Under the pieces are notes generated by a model that was given only the letters and a program-made list of their open reading frames with translations, made no database searches and was not told the origin of the DNA. The translations under genes and the position numbers were made by a program. A DNA stretch of 64,000 bases from the NCBI RefSeq assembly GCF_024868665.1, contig NC_079895.1, positions 25,692,554-25,756,553 of the forward strand. Direction: 5' to 3'. Positions 26,701 through 35,700 of the stretch are shown in pieces. The DNA is from Triplophysa rosa (Eukaryota > Chordata > Actinopteri > Cypriniformes > Nemacheilidae). The first letter of the stretch is position 1. Each line of letters begins with the position of its first letter.

Positions 26701-29700
26701 TACCGCTTATTAAACAAAGTGCATTTGTGCATTTAAAATGGAATCCTAAAATAGACAACATTCCAGGAACACTGAATCGATAAAACATAAAATGAACATA
26801 AACAAACAAAACCACATGCGCAGACTTTTCTAATCAATATCGTCTTTCACTAGACACGATTGGCAGTATTCAAAGTCCATTATTCTCATCTTTTAATGAG
26901 GCCTTTTAACTGCTGCCCAGAACTCATTCCATAGAACATCAGACATGCTCGGAGGCGTCTCCGAAGACGTCTTATGTCGAAGCCAAACCCAGACACCATT
27001 CAGAACATGATCATCTGGGAAGATGCTTTTCAAGGCTTTGCCATGTTTACAATTCTTTTGGACTGTAACTGTAATATAATTTGATTATTAGTAATGGCAA
27101 TTACTTGTTTGTAGTGTAACAGAATGATAACCACTTTAAGCCAGTCTAAGTAAATTCTTGAGTCTGAATCAATGATTTTTCTAAATACACTCTTAAAAAA
27201 AGGTGCTTGAAAAGGTTCTTTGATGCCATAGAAGAACCTTGTGGTTCCATAAAGAACCTTTAACATCTGAAGAACCTTTCACTTTTAAAAAAGGTTCTTC
27301 AGATAATAAAATGAGATGAGAGATGGTTCTTTAAAGAACCTTTGACTGAATGGTTCTTTGTGGAACCAAAAATGGTTCTTCCATGGCATCGCTGAGAAGG
27401 ACCTTTCAAGCACCTTTATTTTTAAGAGTGTATAATTGGAAACTGATGTTATGTACTATGTTGAGTGTTTCTCTGGGCTGACCTGGAGTCAGTATTGGGG
27501 ATTGACTCTCATTATGTGGCCTCCTACAAATAATTCATCTTAAATTAGTTAGAAGTTTACAAACGAGTGAAAAAGCACTGGAAAAGAACAACTCGTTAGA
27601 TTTACAGTACTTGCTTTTAGTGTTAATAAAAATTAAATTATTAAGTGAAGTTACTTAAAAAACTGTGTGCAAAAATGAAGCAAATGATCCCAAAATGAAC
27701 ATTTAACACTAGGTTTTTTCAGGGCCGATGGCTGCACAGAACACCCTTCAGGGCGTCAATGTTCACACAACACACCACTCACATTCCACTGGCCAGTGGG
27801 CCAAAACATCAGGCTGTTGTTCAATAGCTCATCCTGATGTTTCTCTCTCTTTTTTCTTTCCTGTTATCACTTTTTCCTGGCTTTACATTTGCTGTTAAAA
27901 CCTGGCGACGTCACACACCTGAAAAACTGTAGCACGGTCGGTCCAAGAACTCCCAGAACTCATTTACACACACACTGATCACATTTACACATGCCGAACT
28001 CCAACAGAGTTTATTCCCCTATTGTGTGTATTATTCATGTACAAAATAAAACTTGTATACATTTGTAAATGGCAGACACAATGATATATATTTGAACAGT
28101 CACAGGCTGTGTGCGCAGTGCAAGTTTTTCTTCGGTTAATATTGCTTTGCTGATGTTTGTTTCACATTCGGTGCATTCTCAGTGATTAAAGTTGTTGCCT
28201 ACTAACGTAAATGACACATTTTTCCGCACCTCTTTTTTGCTTACCTTGGATTGGATTCCCTATAATGAGTCAACCATTTTGGCTCCATTCCAATACCTAG
28301 AGACATACTCAGCTGCTTTGATGACTTCTACCAATGTAAAACTAACACAGTGTCTACAACGGACGTGACCGGCACGACGCGACACGACACGACACGACAC
28401 GACACGACAACAGACATTAGAAACGCATTAGAACCCAAAATCATTTTCAATTTTGTCCACATGTGTCGCGTCCGATGTTGACACGACGTGACACATCCTA
28501 CATTAAATGTAATTTAAGCATGTTTTTCATATCTTTCCTCTATTTCTTTGTCTTGCTCTTACTTGGATTCATTTTTTCAGGTTTGGCACAGTTAATTCTG
28601 GGATTGCCTTGATCACGAAGGATGCTGGTTTAAAAAGCATGCCTACTTTTTGGAACCGCCTTCACATCTTTGCAAGTACTGACGTACTGAAGAAAAAGTA
28701 AAGGCTGCGACTGAAGGATTTGACTACATACATGTATAAGGAGGAGTGTTGTAATAGTGTTGAAAAGCATAGAGAAGCTGAGAGAAATGAACAGACCAAG
28801 AGAAAAATAAAAGGTAAAGCCGGGAGTATGTGGAAGTATCAGATTCCACATCTGTTTCCAATAAGCTTCACTCCTGTCTGATTTTTTAAGTCTCGAAACC
28901 TTTCATCACTCTAACAAAAAAGCGATACAATTACAAGCATTTTCTAAGAAAAGCATAACCATTTATATTATTTAATCTTATAAAACGGTCAGTTCTGGTC
29001 CTTGATTCAGATTGGCTGAGCAGAGTTCTAAGCCGTTATAAAATACCCCAATATATAACGGCTGACCGCACCACATAGCCTAAATATCATTTTATTTACT
29101 TTATTTTATGAAACCTTGCTAAGCATATGGAATAACCGTTTTATAAAAGCAATAAACCCCGCGAAGCAGTGGGTTACAGTGCATTTTATAACAGCTGTTA
29201 TACGCCCTTAGCTGTTATAAAATGCACTGTAACCCACTGCTTCTTGGGGCTTATTGCTTTAATAAGATTAGTGTTTAAACTGAGCGGCAACCTTCCGGTC
29301 TCTCTAGTGAAACCAACACGGAAGTGATTTAAACTGCAATTCATTGACTGGCCGCTAGAGACTGGCTCCCAGAGCAGAGTCTCATTGAGCCCCATGTTAA
29401 AATGCCCAACTTTATAGCAGATAAAAACATGTATACAGCCTGGTACAAAAATGATTTTGTTCTATATAGCTAATGGGCTCCATGCATGCGTGACTTCCGC
29501 GTTTCACGGTCAGAACCCTAGGCAGTTTCCGGTTGGGGAGACTTAAAGCAGAGAGAAATGGAAAAATGAGAAAATAACGTTAGTTAAATTTAGCACAGCA
29601 GTGGTATATAGAAGTGCTGTTCTACCGTATTTGAAATGATACTTTCATAAGTTAACATTTCGTTATAACATCACAATACAGTAGAACGCCACCTCTATAT

Positions 29701-32700
29701 ACCACTGCTGTGTGCCGCAATGTACAGCATCTGCTAAATTTAACTTCGCGAAGCGTAGGCTCTTGTATCACACTGAAGGGGCTTATTTCGCCATAACAGC
29801 CGGCTGCTTGTACATTATCCCGCTTATTACACGGCTACTTGCCACATGAGAAAAAAAACTGGACATGAAATGTGAATTTGAAATATTTGATTAGCTCATT
29901 TTTACCGAATGCAGACCTTCCGCGAGGAAAAGCTGTTAGTTAAGTTTTAAGGTAAGAAATGACGCTCAAATGTCACGACCAGGCAATTTGGTTTAATCAT
30001 TTGTAAATATAATTTCATATATGTAATTAAAAAACATATTTATATTTAATTTGTCAAACAAACCTGTCAAAATGACTTGCTGTATCCGGGTTACCGTGTG
30101 TTATTAGTTTTGAGAGGTTGTTATCTGGGAATAACGAACCTGCAAATGTCGCGACTGGCCAATCAGAATCAAGCATTCCAACGAGCCGTGTAACAAGTCA
30201 ATTTACCTGCACAGTTTTTACTAGCCCTGCTGGAAAATCCTTTCCTTAATATGGCAGCTGTGTTTTAGAACATGGTTTGTTTGACCTAATGACTTAATAC
30301 CGTTTAAATAAATTAAATTTATGTACTGTATAAAGTTGCTTTTTAAAATGAGGGGCCTTCTTCCAGGTGGAATAGAAACAGTTATTTACATATTCCTAAA
30401 CTAAAGTTCAAGAGGCCTGTATCATGATATATTGATGCTACTGTAGGTCTTTACTGTAACCATGTGCTGCTCTGTACCTGTGAGAGGACTATCTGATGTT
30501 TTATTGCCATTCTTTATCCTGACTAGACTGCAGCTCAGGATGGGAACTGGGTCTCAAAAGGAGTTCCAAAGTTTAAAACACAGGCCAAACTCTGTTTCTC
30601 TCTGTGTTTTTCAGTCATATCTAGTGTAATTATTTAAAGGCTTGTCTACACCGGGACGATAATCGTGCGCGTTTATCGTCGACGTTTAACGCCTAGTGAC
30701 TAAACAAAGGGTGCCAATGTGAGTGTGCACACCGACGCGCAAAACTCTAGGCGTAAAAGCGTAATTTTTTTAAAATGCCTCGGGCTTGTTTTTTTGGTTT
30801 GACGCATCGCATCGCCAACCAATGAGATAGGCGCTTTTGTTCACATGCCTGAAGCTGCTGAAGACTTGGTGGCGCTCAAGCACAAAACGGTCTTGCCGAG
30901 CACACATTGACAAAGAGGAAGCAAGATGAATTCTTATTCTGTGTGCCAAGCGAGTGTCAGAAGCATAAAGTTGCGCAGCGCCACCTTGTGTGCCGGGGTA
31001 TTTCTGTTTTTCATTGAGCGCCATCTATGTCAGGGATGGAATTTTCACGTTCACTCGGCTCATCGCCAGTAAAAATCGCACCTTTATTTTTAAGAGTGTA
31101 GTTTGAACTTCATTGTTGTTGTCTTTTCCTCTCTGTACAGAGATACTGATAGTCTCAGACAACTTGCTTATGGATCAGCAACAGTCGTCTGATGCATACT
31201 GTATTGTACACATTTTTTAGTCTGCATGACTGCTTGGAAGTAGTGCCAGAAAAAAATGCAAAGTGGACAAGACTCTATGATAAAACTCAAAAGTCCGACC
31301 ATGTGATTTTTTATAATTAGCCTATTATCTGTAAAGTGCACAATGTAACATTCTGACACCCTCATCTCCTGGAACCAGAGAAACTTCTCTGCACAGAAAC
31401 TCTAGTTTCACACTCCCTCATAAATCGAAAAAAAGAGGCTGTGTGTGCGCGCGTTTACGAGATTTGGCAGACGCTTTTATCCAAAGCAACTGACATTGCA
31501 TTGTACTATATATTTGTTCTGACTATGTGCAATCCCCGGGAATCGAACCCATGACCTTGGCGTTGATAGCGCCATGCTCTAACCACTGAGCCACAGGAAA
31601 GCTACTTCCAAATTCGTGCATGCGTGCGTGCGCTGCGTGGTGTAAATTTTAAAGTGTACTTTGTTTTCAGATTTCCTTTCAAGCTTCGAATAATTGTTTG
31701 TCTGGTTAAATATTTGTATCTATTTTAATTTGACAAACCAAGTTTACAAATACATTTACAACATGGGTAACATCGGAACCATGAGCAATTTATAAGTTTC
31801 GGTTCCGAAAACGGTTCTGGTGTGACGCGTGGCCAAGCGCTGTGAGCATTCTTGCACCGCAGAACACCTTGGTTCCCAAAACTATACGCGTACCCCAAAG
31901 ACGCGTCGCGCTGCATCTTTAACTGCCGAACACATCGTTTCCCAAGACTGTATGCGCACTTTTTCATTAATTTAGGGAACTGAACAAGTGTCTTAGCCGT
32001 CAAGGCACTATTTGGCCAACCAGCTTATATCTGCTTAAAAAGCATAATGTTACTGTGTAGTTGATAGTGTAAAAAACATCAACTTTGAAGCACATGAGAT
32101 TGATGGACTAGCATTACTCCACATGACTTATTACCTTACAGCAACACTCCATTCAATTAAGATAAAATAGTTCAAAAATAATAATAGTTATTTTAAACGG
32201 AACCGGGAATCATCAGAATTTTATTCCGATGACACTCTTTATTACTGCTGTGCCCTGTTTAATTAAGCTCTTGATTACCTCTAGTCTACTGTAATTCATT
32301 TGTTTCCATGGCAATCCATTATGTTCACTTGTCCCTAATTTTATTCTCATTAGCTTGCCTTCGCTTTACAGCCCTGTGTTTTCTTGTCAGTTATTGCTTA
32401 CGTCAGTGGCTTTTAGTTAATCACCAGCGTTTTAAATTGGTACACATGTGTTTTCCAGCTCCCAATCTTTCATTTCTAAATAACTAGAAAACGTCTCATG
32501 TGCCTCAGTATTGATTTGACAAGCCTCAATAAATACAAGCCAAGTGCAACAGGAAGCCTGGAGTCACAAGACAAAGGTATTTTAATCCCTGTTTGTGCTC
32601 GTTCTGCTTCTGTCTCTCAGAACTAGAAAACACCTCAACGCACTGAACACACAGAACCTGGGCATACATTCATGGCACTGATCAGAAGAAGAACAGCAAG

Positions 32701-35700
32701 CATGAGAAAGCAAAATCTACAAACTTAGTATTCAGGTGCAATAACACTGTAAAAAAATCTGTTCTCCCTACAAAGATAAATAAGTAACTTGAACATAGAA
32801 TTTTTAGTTAAAGGAGTCAAATGATTGTTTTGCATATACTAAACAAAATTAGCCTAAACATGTTTCTAACAAAGATTATTTTGTTGGCTGGACTAAGACA
32901 AAGTTTACCCAACTTACAAAACAGTGTATTCTGAGCAAACAATATTGCAAGAGTTTGAAAGTTCCCAAGATGCTTTGCAGCATGTTCAATTCTGTGTTTC
33001 ATATTTGTTTTTCTATTGAAGATTATTGTTCTAGTTCTTGCTGTCTTAATCTATGCTTTAATATCGTTGTTACTGTTAGTTATCTGTTGAGTTCAGAGTT
33101 TTTTTAATGAATGATGGTTTTTGATTGTTACCATGGTTGAGGTTTGTGTGTTCAATGTTGAGGTGTAAGTGCATGACACAACAGTAAACTGGTATATACA
33201 CTCAAAACAAACTGTTTAAGCAGTTATTTGAACAAAGTTTTGGTCTGTTTGAGGCAGAAAACATACAATTCTTGTAAAAGACCAATACATTTGTTTACTT
33301 TTAAATGACCAATCTATATTCTCTATTTATGTTCAGCCACCAAAAAATATATTGTCGTGTTGTTCATTAGGTAAACTTGACTGTGCTGTGACAACTAATG
33401 ACTTAAACATTTTTAAGTTGGGTGGACTTCAGTCTCTGTTTGTTGAGTTCACCTCGCAGATAATAAGTACGAATAATAAGGGACGGATAGTATGCGTATT
33501 TGGCGTGCTGTCACGAGGAGAGGGCTCCGAGCTTGGTAGTTCCTCCGAACTCAGAGCGCCCGCCCCTTGTCCGGGGAGAGGGCCCGGTATGTGCCCGGAC
33601 TTGGGTCGTTCCCCCCTGTTATACTGCTGTAAAAACTGGCTGGTGGTGAAATGACGAAAATGTAGAGAGAATGAAGGTAAGGCGTCTTGTCTATTTGTAG
33701 GGGTTTTCTCCCCAGCTAAAAGGATGATTGGTTATAGGAAACCAGCTGGGTTAGTTATCTGATTTGTGAGATTGGTCATAGCAAGCCAGCCGGGTTAGTT
33801 ACCTGCACGTGCTCCTCCCAAACTTTGTTAATAAAACATAATTGAACTCAAAAACGTGCTTGTGATAGGTTGATTTATTATTTTCAGTTGACTCTACTGT
33901 TTTTTACAGTGTGTTGTAATATAAAAACCATCAAAATAAATCTGAATTCTGTGTGTTGTTTTTAGGTGACTTCACAATAGGAATGTCAGATGAGAGCAAT
34001 TCCAGACACCGTCTGTGTTCAGAATTTAAAAATGGATGCGAAATCGGCCGAAGTGCTAATATAGGACGATAGAGGAGATCCTGTCAGAATTTCCACCGAC
34101 AGCCATTACAAATGCAGTCCAGTCTCAGCAGCTGTACCTGCGCTCAGGGCTTTCCTGCGTCTGCTGGAATACTTTACGCTTGAGAAGCGATTCTGAATTA
34201 TACTCCCATAAAAAACCAGTGTCATAATAAAGTATTATAGGTAGCACTGAGTGACCAGAAATAAAACATCTTCATGGATAACATTTGTTTCTTTACACGA
34301 AACAGCAGAGAAATCAAAGCTCCTCTGTCCGATATTAGTCTGGTGTCTATAACATCCCTTAAAACAGTATTTGTAGTTAAATGTGCTTGTTTAATGCTTT
34401 TTTTCTATCCCTTCTAATTATGGTAATACAGCCCTATTCGCATGGGATTATCCGTGGACCTCGTGTGATTTAGAAATGACCTCCCCTCATCTGTATTTCA
34501 TGTGGCGCATTCGCACGGTATAAGTGAAGCCTGTGATTTCACTCAAATTGACCCACTCATTTCCCGGATATGACGGCAAGGCTTTGTGTCTAGTTTGTAT
34601 GGTGTATAATGATATATGACTGTACCTGTCAGCATTTGAGACCCGAGTTTGGGGATCTTCCTCTGTCCGGTTCGCGATCGCGTTACGGGAGTTCCCATGA
34701 GAAATAACAAAACAGGAGACTCCCGGCCAAAATGGCAGTGTTGGCAGGTATGGATATGACCCAGCACCCGAAATAATATCAACACACTTCAACACAGCCT
34801 CCATTATTCGCAAAGGGTGGATAAAACCTTGAAAAAGGACATATGAGCCCGCCAAATCACAGAGATGCCGATTCGCACGGGATTAAGATCACAGACAACC
34901 TCTGCAATTATTACAAATGACTAGAGGTCCCCACACTGTAAAAAAAATCCGGTCAAAAAACGGATAAAGTACTGGCCGAAAATTACCAGTACATTTTCCT
35001 TTATTTTACGGACATTTCCGTTAGTGCTAAAATGTCATTTAATGCAGCGCAAAATGTAAAATACAGGTAAAACAACTGTAAAAAAAGAATAGGGAAAATT
35101 CCTTCATATTCATCATCATCATCGGCCGCGCTTTTTGGGCATTTCGGCCGCGCATTTTTTTTAGTGCAGGTAATACAAATCACGTGCGAATAGGGCTTAT
35201 TGGAGCTATTGTGATTTCCTGGTCTCATGACTTGGGTGCCTCTTTCATGAAAAAATCGTTTTAATTCTTCTCTTTGGCCCCAGACAGCACACGCTCACCG
35301 ATATATGACTAGTGGCATTATTTGAGTTCCACTGTGTTTGACTGCTTGTGACAGTCTAAAATCCACAAGGAAGTGTCAAAATCCATGACTTCTGTCCTCG
35401 TGATAAAGATGTGCTTTAGCTGATATGAATGTTCAAGAGAAAATATATTATAGTTTAATAAAAAAGCATCTTGCATCATATTTCTTGTTGCTATCAGCTG
35501 AAGACATGAGAGGAAAGGAGTGCTGCATATTTCTGTAATCTCAAAGTTCTCATGCAAACGACAAAACAATTATTTTAACGATCAAAATTTACAGTATTTC
35601 ATTGTGTCTCAAGGGATTTAAAAAAATATTGACAGCTCTTTTTCAGACCTTACTCAAATCTTAAGCATTTTAAAGTCAAAATCCTAGTCTTGGGATAAAG

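Larger units (their letters stand above)
28983..30194. mobile_element. About 1.2-kb element with CTTGATTC.GATTGGC ends
   Basis: The left end has CCTTGATTCAGATTGGCTGA and the right end, inverted, GCTTGATTCTGATTGGCCAG, at similar distances from the termini. It contains two long hairpins and a stretch (29283-29471) also present at 60416-60600. Boundaries are approximate and no duplication was confirmed. No coding capacity. Confidence 0.55.

Noticed and set aside
31449..31607. tRNA gene
   Set aside because: The tRNA-like head lacks a complete cloverleaf and is fused to a SINE body with similar copies at 38762 and 41883.
33352..33654. Plus-strand frame with a GC-rich, Gly/Pro-rich end
   Set aside because: Lies wholly inside a CACTGTAAAAAA-ended element and shows no domain.
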